Below are positions 17,169 to 25,283 of a stretch of DNA of 64,000 nucleotides, in pieces. Positions within the stretch are counted from its first letter, which is position 1. Each line of letters begins with the position of its first letter. Under the pieces are notes generated by a model. It was not told where the DNA came from, did not search any database, and saw only the letters and a list, made by a program, of their open reading frames with translations. The stretch is from Marinobacter shengliensis (GTDB lineage: Bacteria; Pseudomonadota; Gammaproteobacteria; Pseudomonadales; Oleiphilaceae). The position numbers and the translations under genes are program-made. The stretch lies in NCBI RefSeq assembly GCF_003007715.1, contig NZ_PXNO01000027.1:930001-994000 (forward strand). The letters run 5' to 3'.

Positions 17169-17873
17169 ATGAACCAGAACGCCTTCCGGCTGACACTGCC
17201 GATCCTGTTTGGTTATCTGCCATTGGGCATGGCCTTCGGCGTGCTGTTCACCACGCAGCTGGACTATGCCTGGTGGGTCGCGCCCCTGATGGGTCTGGTT
17301 ATTTATGCAGGGTCTGGCCAGATACTCGCTGTTAGCCTGCTGGCCGCAAGTGCCGGACTGCTGGAAGTGGCTGTGGCCATGTTCGTGCTTAACGCCAGGC
17401 ACCTGTTTTATGGGCTTTCCCTTTTGGGGCAGTTCCGCGGTGCCGGTTGGCGCAAGGGCTATCTGATATTCGGTCTCACCGATGAAACCTACTCGCTGCT
17501 TACCAGCAGGCCGAGGACACCTGATCGCCAACACGAGCAAGCCATTGATTTCCGAATTACGCTGTTCAACCAGCTTTACTGGATAACGGGCTGCGCCATT
17601 GGTGCCCTGCTTGGTGAGCTGGTCGCTTTCGACAGCACCGGTATTGAGTTTGCACTGGTAGCGCTGTTCATCGTTCTGACCATTGAGCAATACAAGGCCT
17701 TGGGCAACACTTTTCCGCTCTGGGCGGGCGCACTGGCGGCGGGCCTGGCCATGTTGCTGGTACCGCCAGCCCATCAGTTGATTGCAGCGATTACCCTGGT
17801 CACAACCACCCTGCTGCTCCACTACTGGAAGCTACACAAGCGCACAAACGGCGGTGAGGTAAGCCATGGCTGA
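17169..17873 (+). CDS. azlC: AzlC-family branched-chain amino acid exporter, large subunit
   Basis: A 234-residue inner-membrane protein of the AzlC family, which with AzlD exports branched-chain amino acids. Landmarks: FGYLPLGMAFGVLF at the first helix, VIYAGSGQILAVSLL, MFVLNARHLFYGLSL and FGLTDETYSLL. ATG at 17169 is preferred, giving the usual short N-terminus before the first helix; ATG at 17163 is possible. The reading frame extends upstream without family similarity. It overlaps azlD by 8 bases. Confidence 0.9.
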   Translation: MNQNAFRLTLPILFGYLPLGMAFGVLFTTQLDYAWWVAPLMGLVIYAGSGQILAVSLLAASAGLLEVAVAMFVLNARHLFYGLSLLGQFRGAGWRKGYLIFGLTDETYSLLTSRPRTPDRQHEQAIDFRITLFNQLYWITGCAIGALLGELVAFDSTGIEFALVALFIVLTIEQYKALGNTFPLWAGALAAGLAMLLVPPAHQLIAAITLVTTTLLLHYWKLHKRTNGGEVSHG

Positions 17874-18201
17874 GCAGTATTATCTGGCGGCCTTCATTGC
17901 GGTGTCTGCCGGTGCAACCTTTGCAACCCGTGTGGTGCCGTTCCTGTTTTTCGAGCGCCACACCGAGCACCCCCTGGTAAAGCATATCGGGCGCTTTCTA
18001 CCGGCAGCTGTAATGGCGTTGCTTGCGGTGATTTTTCTTCAGAGGTCGGCAAACTGGAGCGCCAGCGCGCCAGGGTTGGACGCCTTAGTTCCAGGGTTGT
18101 TGGTGGTCATCATTCACTTGTGGCGGCGTAACGCGCTTCTCTCCATAGCCGCGGGTACTGCCGCATACATGACCATTCAGCAAGCAGGCTGGCTTACGTA
18201 G
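17866..18201 (+). CDS. azlD: AzlD-family branched-chain amino acid exporter, small subunit
   Basis: A 111-residue membrane protein with four hydrophobic segments. The motif ATFATRVVPFLFFER and the paired LPAAVMALLAVIFL are typical of AzlD, the small partner of AzlC. The gene starts inside the azlC 3' end (8-base overlap), which fits a two-subunit complex made in fixed ratio. A 10-bp hairpin (18204-18235) follows its stop. Confidence 0.88.
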   Translation: MAEQYYLAAFIAVSAGATFATRVVPFLFFERHTEHPLVKHIGRFLPAAVMALLAVIFLQRSANWSASAPGLDALVPGLLVVIIHLWRRNALLSIAAGTAAYMTIQQAGWLT

Positions 18202-18203
18202 TG

Positions 18204-18235
18204 TCCCGTCTGGCTAGTTCCTTAACCAGACGGGA
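18204..18235. terminator. hairpin between convergent genes
   Basis: TCCCGTCTGG (18204-18213) pairs perfectly with CCAGACGGGA (18226-18235) around a 12-base loop, directly after azlD and before the end of the convergent DUF1330 gene. There is no clear T-run on either strand, so it may work with Rho or only protect 3' ends. Confidence 0.45.
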
Positions 18236-18242
18236 TACCAGA

Positions 18243-18647
18243 TCAGGGCGTACCTTCAACATTGGCAACCAGCCTGGAATCTTCCAGCGCCGCCGTGCGG
18301 TGCTTGACCACACCTTTATATTCCGGACTCTCAATCATGGCCAGAAAGGCATTGATCGACGGGTAGCGCACCAGCAAGACCTGATCCCAGGACTCATCGG
18401 GCGGAGCAATCAGCGAACCTACAGAGCGGCCCGACCAGATCACTTCAGCACCAACGGTGCGAACACATTCCGCAGCTTCTTCCATATATCGCTTGTAGGC
18501 ATCACGGCCTGAACAATCGTGAGCGTCATCCTGGTAAGCAGCCCGGTCGCGAAACCGTAAAAGATTCAGCATCACAACGGGCTGATCTTTGGGGGTTTCC
18601 TGCAAAACTTTGCGGAGCTCTTCCTGAGATGGATTGATGGTCGCCAT
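18243..18647 (-). CDS. DUF1330 family protein
   Basis: A 134-residue soluble protein resembling DUF1330, a dimeric alpha+beta-barrel family. The recognisable parts are PVVMLNLLRF near residue 25, AYKRYMEEAAECVRTVGAEVIWSGR, and DQVLLVRYPSINAFLAMIESPEYK, where the strand-helix order matches the family. No catalytic function is established. The start has AGGGAC a few bases upstream. It lies downstream of the porin gene on the same strand but 209 bases away, so it is probably transcribed separately. Confidence 0.75.
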   Translation of the reverse strand: MATINPSQEELRKVLQETPKDQPVVMLNLLRFRDRAAYQDDAHDCSGRDAYKRYMEEAAECVRTVGAEVIWSGRSVGSLIAPPDESWDQVLLVRYPSINAFLAMIESPEYKGVVKHRTAALEDSRLVANVEGTP

Positions 18648-18856
18648 GTTTGTCCCTGTTCATGAATGCTGAAACGTTACTGTATATCAAACCTGTGTAA
18701 CCAACAGTAAACCAATTTCCGGGAATATGCACCAGCTGACTACGACCGGCTTATGCAAGATCACCCCGTAAAGTTGGCAAGGCAATCGTAAATCAGGGGT
18801 TCAGCCCAGGATCGCTGCGAGCCGAATGGAACTAAACCCCAAGCAACGCTTTAACG

Positions 18857-19987
18857 TCAGAAGTGAAAACGGCTACCAACCATCGCAACACGTACATCAT
18901 CGTAGTCACCGGCATCTGCATCCAGTGCGAAATTGTTATAGACGGCGTAGATCTCGAGACGCTTGATGGGCTGATAGACGTAAGCGACACCGAAGACCTC
19001 TACATCGGAGCCCGCAATGGTCGTACGAACATCAGGGTCACCTTCGTTTGCTCCGGGCGTTACAACAACCGGATTAAAGTCCTTGCCCTGGGCACGATGC
19101 ACTGTAAAGGCATGCTTTCCAGTCTTGTATCCAACCTTGAACATGCTGAAGTCAGAGTCACGACCTGCATCGTTTTCGGTGTTCGAGTACACCACACCCA
19201 GGTTGATACCGGTATCGTGCAACCAGGAAACCGAGCCTCCGATGGTCTCCAGATCACCTGCGGCGCCCCCTACATCCTTGGTGGAGTAACCAACAGAGGC
19301 AGACAAGCGGCCAAGGCCATCAATGCTTTCGTTATAGGAAGCGGCAAGTTCCGTGATGTCCTGCTCGCCTTTATAGCCCTGGCTGACAGCCAGGCTTACA
19401 GGCCCAAACTTCGGGCTGTCATAACGCAAACGGTCGTAGCGGGACTCGAAATCCTGACTTCGAATAGACTGAAAAACCGTCGGGCTAGCGCCGCCACTAT
19501 TCTCCACAAACGGTAGAGCACCGCCTACCAATGCGAGATCCGGGAACGTGACGACCTTGGTGCCAGACAGGTCGGCTTCGGTCGCGCCATCAGCCGCACC
19601 AGGCCCCTGCCCTAAGGTCAACTTTCCGTATGCACCCTCAACGAACAGGCTGATAATGCGCTCATCAAAGTCGCCCTTGATGGAGCGGTTTTCCGGTGTC
19701 ACCAGATTCGACGGGTTATGCTGGTATTCCCACTCCAGATGAGCGCCCACCTTCAGGCCGGTATCCGGGAGATCCGTGCTGATCACACCGCCCACACGGC
19801 TGGAAGCATAATCGTTGTCCACGATGTACTGCTCGGAACCATTGCCGGTGTCGGAATGCATGATGGCCATGTTGATAAAGCCATACACACGCACGTCCAG
19901 GTCAGGCATCTCGACCTTTTGGGCAAATGCGGGGGCAGACGCCATGCCTGCCAGGGCAACACAGATCGCAAGTTTGGCTTTCTTCAT
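18857..19987 (-). CDS. outer-membrane porin
   Basis: A 376-residue Gram-negative porin of the 16-stranded general type. Residues 1-22 are a signal peptide (ending PAFA-Q). The mature protein starts with a DVRVYGFINMAI strand and then has alternating amphipathic strands with loops rich in Gly, Asp and Asn; the chain ends GSRFHF with the C-terminal Phe required for BAM recognition. A GGAG-type site precedes the start. The middle (FGPVSLAVSQGYKG, RLSASVGYSTKD, VGYKTGKHAFTVH) has the strand pattern of trimeric porins. The substrate class cannot be read from sequence. Confidence 0.88.
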   Translation of the reverse strand: MKKAKLAICVALAGMASAPAFAQKVEMPDLDVRVYGFINMAIMHSDTGNGSEQYIVDNDYASSRVGGVISTDLPDTGLKVGAHLEWEYQHNPSNLVTPENRSIKGDFDERIISLFVEGAYGKLTLGQGPGAADGATEADLSGTKVVTFPDLALVGGALPFVENSGGASPTVFQSIRSQDFESRYDRLRYDSPKFGPVSLAVSQGYKGEQDITELAASYNESIDGLGRLSASVGYSTKDVGGAAGDLETIGGSVSWLHDTGINLGVVYSNTENDAGRDSDFSMFKVGYKTGKHAFTVHRAQGKDFNPVVVTPGANEGDPDVRTTIAGSDVEVFGVAYVYQPIKRLEIYAVYNNFALDADAGDYDDVRVAMVGSRFHF

Positions 19988-20121
19988 CTCTTATCTCCGT
20001 TTTGGAATAACGTTATGCCATAGAGTTTAACAGAGCAGGATAAGTGATAGAGACAAAAAGTGGTTTGACGGAGGTCAGTTTAAGGAGACTCGGGAAAGCC
20101 GATGAGGGGGGATATAGAAAC

Positions 20122-20174
20122 AAAAAACCCCAGCATTCCTGCTGGGGTTTCATATTGGCGGAGAGGGAGGGATT
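20122..20174. repeat. 53-bp direct repeat, copy 1 (terminator plus tRNA-Ser 3' fragment)
   Basis: This 53-bp segment is identical to 20295-20347. It holds a complete CCCCAGCA-TTCC-TGCTGGGG hairpin with an A-run (a terminator on the minus strand) and, at 20156-20174, the last 19 bases of the tRNA-Ser gene including CCA. It has no tRNA body, so it is a truncated duplicate of the tRNA 3' end and its terminator. Confidence 0.95.
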
Positions 20175-20294
20175 ATTCGGCCCTTCGGGCCTCTCCCCTT
20201 CGGGGTCGTCGTCGCTATGCTCCGACGTTCCTACGGCTGCTGCGCAGCCTACGGTCGAACCCGCGAGGATTCTCACCCGCCCTCACAGCCAATA
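20175..20294. repeat. hairpin-rich spacer between the 53-bp repeats
   Basis: This 120-bp stretch carries three small GC-rich inverted repeats: GGCCC-TTC-GGGCC (20179-20191), CCCC-TTC-GGGG (20195-20205) and GGCTGC-TGC-GCAGCC (20235-20249). There is no plausible coding sequence. It looks like a compact structured intergenic element rather than a gene; whether it recurs elsewhere in the genome cannot be seen here. Confidence 0.6.
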
Positions 20295-20320
20295 AAAAAA
20301 CCCCAGCATTCCTGCTGGGG
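20294..20320 (-). terminator. rho-independent terminator of tRNA-Ser
   Basis: Read on the minus strand, CCCCAGCA-GGAA-TGCTGGGG is followed by seven T residues, 8 bases after the encoded CCA of tRNA-Ser. The 8-bp GC-rich stem and T-run make it a strong terminator. Confidence 0.85.
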
Positions 20321-20347
20321 TTTCATATTGGCGGAGAGGGAGGGATT
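20295..20347. repeat. 53-bp direct repeat, copy 2 (overlaps the tRNA-Ser 3' end)
   Basis: This copy is identical to 20122-20174. Here it is functional: the hairpin at 20301-20320 with the A-run at 20294-20300 is the rho-independent terminator of tRNA-Ser on the minus strand, and 20329-20347 is the true 3' end of the tRNA. Confidence 0.95.
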
Positions 20348-20419
20348 CGAACCCTCGATACGCTATTAACGTATACACACTTTCCAGGCGTGCGCCTTCA
20401 GCCACTCGGCCACCTCTCC
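20329..20419 (-). tRNA. tRNA-Ser (GGA)
   Basis: The minus strand folds as a 91-nt class II tRNA with encoded CCA: acceptor GGAGAGG paired with CCTCTCC, anticodon GGA, a long variable arm (TACGTTAATAGCGTA) typical of serine tRNAs, and T-arm AGGGTTCGAATCCCT. Its 3' end is duplicated in the repeat at 20122-20174. Confidence 0.97.
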
Positions 20420-20586
20420 AATAAACTGTTTCAAATCAGCGATGTCGTCGCTCATTTGAGGGCGCAAACTTTAATGGTTTTGGGGGCGTTTGGCAACTGT
20501 CTCCAGCGAGATTCCTGAAAAATTTGTTTGATCAGGGATAATTGCTCATTCTTGTAGCCAGATCCTTTAACCCGGAGTGAAAAATC

Positions 20587-21117
20587 ATGCTGATGAAGGC
20601 AGAACAATCCACGTTGCTACTTGTTGATGTTCAGGAACGCCTGATGCCCGCCATAAGCCAGGGCGCTGAAGTGGCTGATCGTTGTACCTTGCTGGCCACC
20701 ATTGCAGGTCTGCTGGAGGTACCGGTGGTGGGCACGGAGCAGCTACCCGAGAAGTTGGGGCCGAATGTTGAGTCGGTGCGGGAACTGTGTGACGTCACGG
20801 TGGGCAAACATCACTTTGATGCCTGCCCGGACGGTTTGATTGATCAGCTACCGGAGGGGCGCCAGCAAATTGTCATCGGCGGCTGTGAAACCCACGTATG
20901 TATGCTGCAAACGGCGCTGAGTTTGCTGGATGCCGGCTATAAAGTATGGGTGGTAGCGGATGCCACCGGCTCCCGTAACGACTTCGACCGGGATGTCGCA
21001 CTTGACCGCCTGCACCAGAGTGGCGCCCGGATTGTCACCACCGAGATGGTGGCCTTCGAGTGGATGGTACATTGCAAGCACCCCCGTTTCCGGGATATTC
21101 AGGCGCTGATCAAATAA
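20587..21117 (+). CDS. isochorismatase-family hydrolase
   Basis: A 176-residue cysteine hydrolase of the isochorismatase superfamily, YcaC-like subgroup by length. The triad is visible: Asp in LLLVDVQERLM (about residue 14), Lys in GKHHFDA (about 75), and Cys in IGGCETHVCM (about 103), with the cis-peptide region just before it. Such enzymes cut C-N or C-O bonds of small amides or esters; the substrate is not predictable. ATG at 20587 has GGAG 9 bases upstream; an in-frame ATG at 20593 is possible. A cupin gene follows after 19 bases, so the pair is probably an operon. Confidence 0.85.
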   Translation: MLMKAEQSTLLLVDVQERLMPAISQGAEVADRCTLLATIAGLLEVPVVGTEQLPEKLGPNVESVRELCDVTVGKHHFDACPDGLIDQLPEGRQQIVIGGCETHVCMLQTALSLLDAGYKVWVVADATGSRNDFDRDVALDRLHQSGARIVTTEMVAFEWMVHCKHPRFRDIQALIK

Positions 21118-21136
21118 CCGAAACAATGAGGTGTTC

Positions 21137-21790
21137 ATGCTGAATATGGATTTCGCCCAACGGGTGGTGATTCGTACCGCCGAGCAACCCTGGGTTGCCA
21201 GCCCCGCCGCCGGGGTTGAACGTAAACCCCTGGCCCGGGAGGAAGCCGAACGGGGACACGCCACCAGCGTGGTTCGTTATCTTCCGGGCTCGGCCTTTGC
21301 CCGTCATGAACACCCGTTGGGCGAAGAGATACTGGTTTTGGATGGTGTATTCTCTGACGAAACCGGCCACTACCCGGCAGGCACTTACCTGCGTAATCCG
21401 CCTGGTAGCGGGCATGCACCCTTCAGTAAACAAGGCTGTACGTTATTGGTGAAGCTACACCAGTTTGATCAACGGGATACGGCCACGGTTCGTGTCGATA
21501 CCAACACCGCAGAATGGTTGCCTGGCATTGGCGGACTTCAGGTAATGCCGCTGCATGAGTTCGAGCATGAGCATGTGGCACTGGTTAAATGGCCAGCCAA
21601 TGAAGTATTTCAACCCCATCGGCATTTTGGTGGCGAGGAAATCTTTGTACTTAGCGGAGAGTTCTGCGATGAGCATGGCCGTTATCCCGAGGGAACCTGG
21701 TTACGTAGCCCACACCTGAGCCAGCATCACCCGTTTGTTGACCAGGAAACGGTCATCTGGGTGAAGACCGGTCACCTCCCTCTGGTTTGA
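21137..21790 (+). CDS. ChrR-like double-cupin protein
   Basis: A 217-residue protein with two cupin domains. The first has FARHEHPLGEEILVLDGVFSDETGHYPAGTYLRNPPGS, with metal-ligand pattern HxH-x4-E; the second repeats it as FQPHRHFGGEEIFVLSGEFCDEHGRYPEGTWLRSP. This is the ChrR-type anti-sigma cupin fold, but there is no N-terminal zinc anti-sigma domain, so it is more likely a stand-alone metal-binding or enzymatic cupin. ATG at 21137 is chosen over GTG at 21131 because GAGG stands 5 bases before it. It lies 19 bases after the isochorismatase-type gene. Confidence 0.82.
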   Translation: MLNMDFAQRVVIRTAEQPWVASPAAGVERKPLAREEAERGHATSVVRYLPGSAFARHEHPLGEEILVLDGVFSDETGHYPAGTYLRNPPGSGHAPFSKQGCTLLVKLHQFDQRDTATVRVDTNTAEWLPGIGGLQVMPLHEFEHEHVALVKWPANEVFQPHRHFGGEEIFVLSGEFCDEHGRYPEGTWLRSPHLSQHHPFVDQETVIWVKTGHLPLV

Positions 21791-21802
21791 TTTAACCAAA
21801 AA

Positions 21803-21822
21803 CGGCCCCTCAAGAGGGGCCG
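21803..21822 (-). terminator. rho-independent terminator
   Basis: CGGCCCCT-CAAG-AGGGGCCG forms an 8-bp GC stem; on the minus strand it is followed by TTTTT. It therefore ends the small minus-strand gene at 21868-22233 and may also stop the convergent cupin transcript. Confidence 0.75.
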
Positions 21823-21867
21823 AAATAGAGCGCTATCCCGACTACAACATCATCAGACACCACCTGG

Positions 21868-22233
21868 CTAAGAGGCGAGATTGGTGCGCCAACCGGGTTG
21901 GCCAAACTCATCACTGCCGAATCGTTCGTGGCCATTACCAATAGCCATTCCTTCACCGGCCGGCACTTCGAATACGTGGTACGCCTCTGGTCCGAAGGGA
22001 TCGAGGGCGGTATCCAGGTACTCATAGGCATCTGGCACCGGCTCGCCGGACATGGCAACCCTGAACTGCCGCTCCACCATCGGGACCGTAACACTCAGAG
22101 GCTGCTGCACCCAGAGAAAAACAGCCTTCTGGGCGACCAGATACTCGCACCGAACCACCTTGCATCCCTCTCGCAGGGTCAACGTGGTCGGCTCTTTTCC
22201 AGGCTCAAGACGGAACTTGTGAATGGTTTTCAT
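21868..22233 (-). CDS. hypothetical protein, weak resemblance to DUF7352
   Basis: A 121-residue soluble protein I cannot place with certainty. The opening MKTIHKFRLEPG, then REGCKVVRCEYLVAQKAVFLWV, resembles the strand layout of small DUF7352-type proteins often found on phage and plasmid DNA; the later YLDTALDPFGPEAYHVFEVPAG fits a second sheet. No catalytic residues or membrane segments are seen. The gene is convincing: AAGGAG lies at ideal distance before the ATG, codon use is like its neighbours, and a strong terminator follows the stop. It stands alone between the cupin gene and the NhaR-like regulator. Confidence 0.65.
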   Translation of the reverse strand: MKTIHKFRLEPGKEPTTLTLREGCKVVRCEYLVAQKAVFLWVQQPLSVTVPMVERQFRVAMSGEPVPDAYEYLDTALDPFGPEAYHVFEVPAGEGMAIGNGHERFGSDEFGQPGWRTNLAS

Positions 22234-22327
22234 GGCGATACTCCTTCAGAGGTTGCCAGACACAGTTCCATCATGCACCGCCGAAGACTTCGAGAAAATA
22301 AGATTTATTGAGCAAGAATCATCGATA

Positions 22328-23224
22328 TTATCGAGGTAAATCAAAGCCGCTACAGATTGCCCGTACACCTTCATGGGCAACCTTCCGGCTTCGGGTGATG
22401 GCGTAGAGTTGATCGGTTACCGCTTTGACAGGAGCAATCTCCTCCACCTGATATTGGCGGCACACTTCCTCCTTTATCGCCGTTGGCGCCGCAAATACGC
22501 CCAACCCTTCCCGTCCGAATACCTTGATTAACGCGCTGTCGTCTACCCTGGCCACCAGGTCCATCCTGACATTGCTGATGGTCAGCCAGTTCATCAACTT
22601 CTGAAAATACGGCGCATCCGTGGCGTTAGCCAGCAAGGGCTGATGATTGAGAGAGGCCGGAAAGTCGTCCCGAAGCCGCCCAGCCATCTCCGGGGCGGCA
22701 AACAAACTGATGGTAGACGATGTCAGGGGATGAACCGCGAAGCGATCTGTGACCGCCTCGGTCTGAGGCATACGGTCTGTCAGCACGACGTCGAGTTCTT
22801 TGCGTTTGAGACTGAGCAGCAAATCTTCCGCGCGACCTGTCCGGCAATCCAGGTTGACTCGCCTGTTCAGCTTCAGAGCCGGCTGCAACAACTGAAAAGC
22901 AATCAGCTTATGAATTGACGCCGAAACGCCGGCCGCTAATCTCAGCGGGCGATCAGCGGGGGCCAGACGCAAGGTTTCAGACAGCTCCCCAGTCAGTGCA
23001 AAAATGTCGTTGGCGTAGGACTGAACCAACTGCCCCAGTTCGGTCAGGACCAGACGCCGCCTTTCCCGGCTGAACAACTGCCCTCCAACCGATTCCTCGA
23101 AAGTGGCAAGCTGGCCACTCAGGGTTTGCGGCGCAAGATCGAGCACCTCGCTGGCTTTGGCAATCGAGCCCTCACGGCTGATGACCCAGAAATAATAGAG
23201 GTGCCTGAGATTGAGCTGATCCAT
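22328..23224 (-). CDS. NhaR-like LysR-family transcriptional regulator
   Basis: A 298-residue LysR-type regulator. The N-terminal helix-turn-helix (LRHLYYFWVISREGSIAKASEVLDLAPQTLSGQLATFEE in outline) has the HLYYFW and PQT-LSGQ features of NhaR, which activates sodium/proton antiporter genes in E. coli. The effector domain follows from about residue 95 with typical substrate-binding-protein strands. The start lies 9 bases after the MFS permease gene, so the two are probably co-transcribed. The NhaR assignment refers to the subfamily; whether it senses sodium is not known. Confidence 0.8.
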   Translation of the reverse strand: MDQLNLRHLYYFWVISREGSIAKASEVLDLAPQTLSGQLATFEESVGGQLFSRERRRLVLTELGQLVQSYANDIFALTGELSETLRLAPADRPLRLAAGVSASIHKLIAFQLLQPALKLNRRVNLDCRTGRAEDLLLSLKRKELDVVLTDRMPQTEAVTDRFAVHPLTSSTISLFAAPEMAGRLRDDFPASLNHQPLLANATDAPYFQKLMNWLTISNVRMDLVARVDDSALIKVFGREGLGVFAAPTAIKEEVCRQYQVEEIAPVKAVTDQLYAITRSRKVAHEGVRAICSGFDLPR

Positions 23225-23233
23225 GGCGTAAAC

Positions 23234-24415
23234 CTAGTTTGTGGTGGCTCTTCGTGACCGCAGCAACCAAACCGACATCAACACACTGTGCAGCACCAAT
23301 AATGGTACCGCCACCAGTAGCAGGCTTGCCCAGCCAACCGAAGCCAGTACAGCGCCAGCACTCAAGGCCGCTGTCGCCTGAGCCGTGAACACCATCATGT
23401 CATTCAGGCCCTGCACACGGAAACGCTCAGACTGCTGGTAACCCTGGGGCAACAGGGTTGTCCCGCCAACGAACAGGAAATTCCAACCCACGCCCAGCAG
23501 CAGTAACGCCCACAAATAATGATGAAAGCTGATACCGCTGGCCGCCAGCAGAATGCACGCCAGGTAGGCCAATAATCCCGCCGCCATCATCAAGGGGATG
23601 CCGACAACACGGGTCAGCCAACCAGAAATAAGAGACGGAAGATACATGGCCATAATGTGTAACTGAATAACCCGCTTGGCATCATCCAGATCATGCCCGG
23701 CCATTTCGGTCATGCTCAAGGGGGTTGCAGTCATGATAAAGCTCATCACCGCATAGCCGATGGCGGCGCCGCTGATAGCCGTCCACACCAGCGGATTTGC
23801 CAGTATCTCCCTGAGCGGGCGACCCCCGCCAACCACGGTTTCCGGGACCCGCTCTGCCTTGGCGCGATACCCGAACGCAAGAATGATAAACGCCAGGGCC
23901 TGAACAACGGCCAACCCGACCCAACTGTAAAGGAACGGGAAGGATTCAGATTTCCCACTGCCCAGGCTAGCTACTTCAGGCCCCAACCAGGCCGCAACCA
24001 GGCCTCCCAGCAGCACTCTTGCAGCTGCCGAGCCGGCCATGTCCGGCGCTACCGACTCCATCGCCGCAAAGCGATACTGGTGCACCACGGCCAGGCCCGA
24101 ACCGCCCAGAACGGCAGCAAGGCACATCAGGGTAAAGTGCGATTGCCAGGAAGCGTACGCACCCAGCAAACCGGCGAGAATGCCTGCAAGTGCGCCGAAA
24201 AGCATCACCTGTTTGCGCCCTATCCGCTCCATCAACCATGTCGCCGGCTTTATGGCCAGAACCGTGCCGACCACCACCAGCCCGACCGGCAAGGTTGCCA
24301 ACTCTGGCGCAGGCGCCAGCAGTCGTCCCTGAATAGAGCCAATAAATACGATAAAAGGCGCGGTGCACATGGCCAGCGCCTGGGCCGCCACCAGCACCCA
24401 GACATTCAACGGCAT
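23234..24415 (-). CDS. MFS transporter
   Basis: A 393-residue inner-membrane permease with about twelve hydrophobic segments in two halves. The loop between helices 2 and 3 has the MFS motif A remnant LMERIGRKQVMLFGAL. The central cytoplasmic loop (FGYRAKAERVPETVVGGGRPLREIL) separates the halves. The ligand is unknown. It starts 3 bases after the cheR stop and ends 9 bases before the NhaR-like gene, so it lies in a tight run cheV-cheR-MFS-nhaR-like on the minus strand. Confidence 0.85.
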   Translation of the reverse strand: MPLNVWVLVAAQALAMCTAPFIVFIGSIQGRLLAPAPELATLPVGLVVVGTVLAIKPATWLMERIGRKQVMLFGALAGILAGLLGAYASWQSHFTLMCLAAVLGGSGLAVVHQYRFAAMESVAPDMAGSAAARVLLGGLVAAWLGPEVASLGSGKSESFPFLYSWVGLAVVQALAFIILAFGYRAKAERVPETVVGGGRPLREILANPLVWTAISGAAIGYAVMSFIMTATPLSMTEMAGHDLDDAKRVIQLHIMAMYLPSLISGWLTRVVGIPLMMAAGLLAYLACILLAASGISFHHYLWALLLLGVGWNFLFVGGTTLLPQGYQQSERFRVQGLNDMMVFTAQATAALSAGAVLASVGWASLLLVAVPLLVLHSVLMSVWLLRSRRATTN

Positions 24416-24418
24416 GGA

Positions 24419-25246
24419 TTATTTCTTCCTGTAGATAATGCCGGGATGGCATTGAACCATTTCGTACAGATCAGGCAGGCCGTTCAGGGATTCAGAGGCG
24501 CCCAGAATCAGGTAGCCGCCCGGATTCAGCGCCCCGTGCATGCGGGTAAGAATGTCCTTTTTGAGGTCTGCGGAAAAATAGATCAGCACGTTCCGGCACA
24601 TGATGATATCGAATTTGCCGAGCATATACCGCTCAAGCAAGTTGAGTTCTTTGAACTCCACCATGGCCTTGATCTGCGGTTTGATCTGCCACCCGCCGTT
24701 AGGTGATGGCGTAAAAAACTGCTTCTGCCGCTCCGGGGAAAGCCCGCGACCTATCGCAATCATCTCATATTCACCCCGCCGGGCCACTTCCAGCACGCTT
24801 TTGGAAATATCGGTCGCGGTGATCTTTACGTCACGCAGCTTGCCGGGGCGAATGCGCCGGAATTCGTCCACCACCATGCCTACCGAGTAGGGCTCCTGCC
24901 CGGTTGAGCAGGCGGCAGACCAGATGCGAAGCGGTTGGAGCGAATTGCGCTCGGCGAACTCCGGCAACAGCTTGTCCTGAAGAATACGGAATGGGTGGTT
25001 GTCCCGAAACCAGAGGGTCTCGTTGGTGGTCATGGCATCGATAACCAGCTCACGCAGGCCGCTGCGCCCCACCCGCTTCAAGCGATCGAGAAGCTCACCC
25101 AGTGAATTCAGGTTGTTCTCCTCAAGAATCCTGCGTAGACGGCTCTTCACCAGGTACTGCTTGTTGTCACCCAACAGAATGCCACAAGCGTCCTGCAGGA
25201 ATGTCTTGAAGGCTTCGTATTCCTGAGGCGTAATTTCCGCTTTCAT
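24419..25246 (-). CDS. cheR: chemotaxis protein methyltransferase CheR
   Basis: A 275-residue S-adenosylmethionine-dependent methyltransferase that methylates glutamates on chemoreceptors. The N-terminal helical domain is about residues 1-75; the catalytic Rossmann domain shows IWSAACSTGQEPYSVGM and then FDIIMCRNVLIYF, both diagnostic of CheR. The start is taken at 25246 (MKAEITPQ), which gives the usual length and leaves 37 bases after cheV; the frame is open further but overlaps cheV. A methyl-accepting receptor is encoded at 15.4-17.0 kb. Confidence 0.95.
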   Translation of the reverse strand: MKAEITPQEYEAFKTFLQDACGILLGDNKQYLVKSRLRRILEENNLNSLGELLDRLKRVGRSGLRELVIDAMTTNETLWFRDNHPFRILQDKLLPEFAERNSLQPLRIWSAACSTGQEPYSVGMVVDEFRRIRPGKLRDVKITATDISKSVLEVARRGEYEMIAIGRGLSPERQKQFFTPSPNGGWQIKPQIKAMVEFKELNLLERYMLGKFDIIMCRNVLIYFSADLKKDILTRMHGALNPGGYLILGASESLNGLPDLYEMVQCHPGIIYRKK

Positions 25247-25283
25247 TGGATCTCTATCGTGGGTAAGTCCATGAGCCGAGGCA

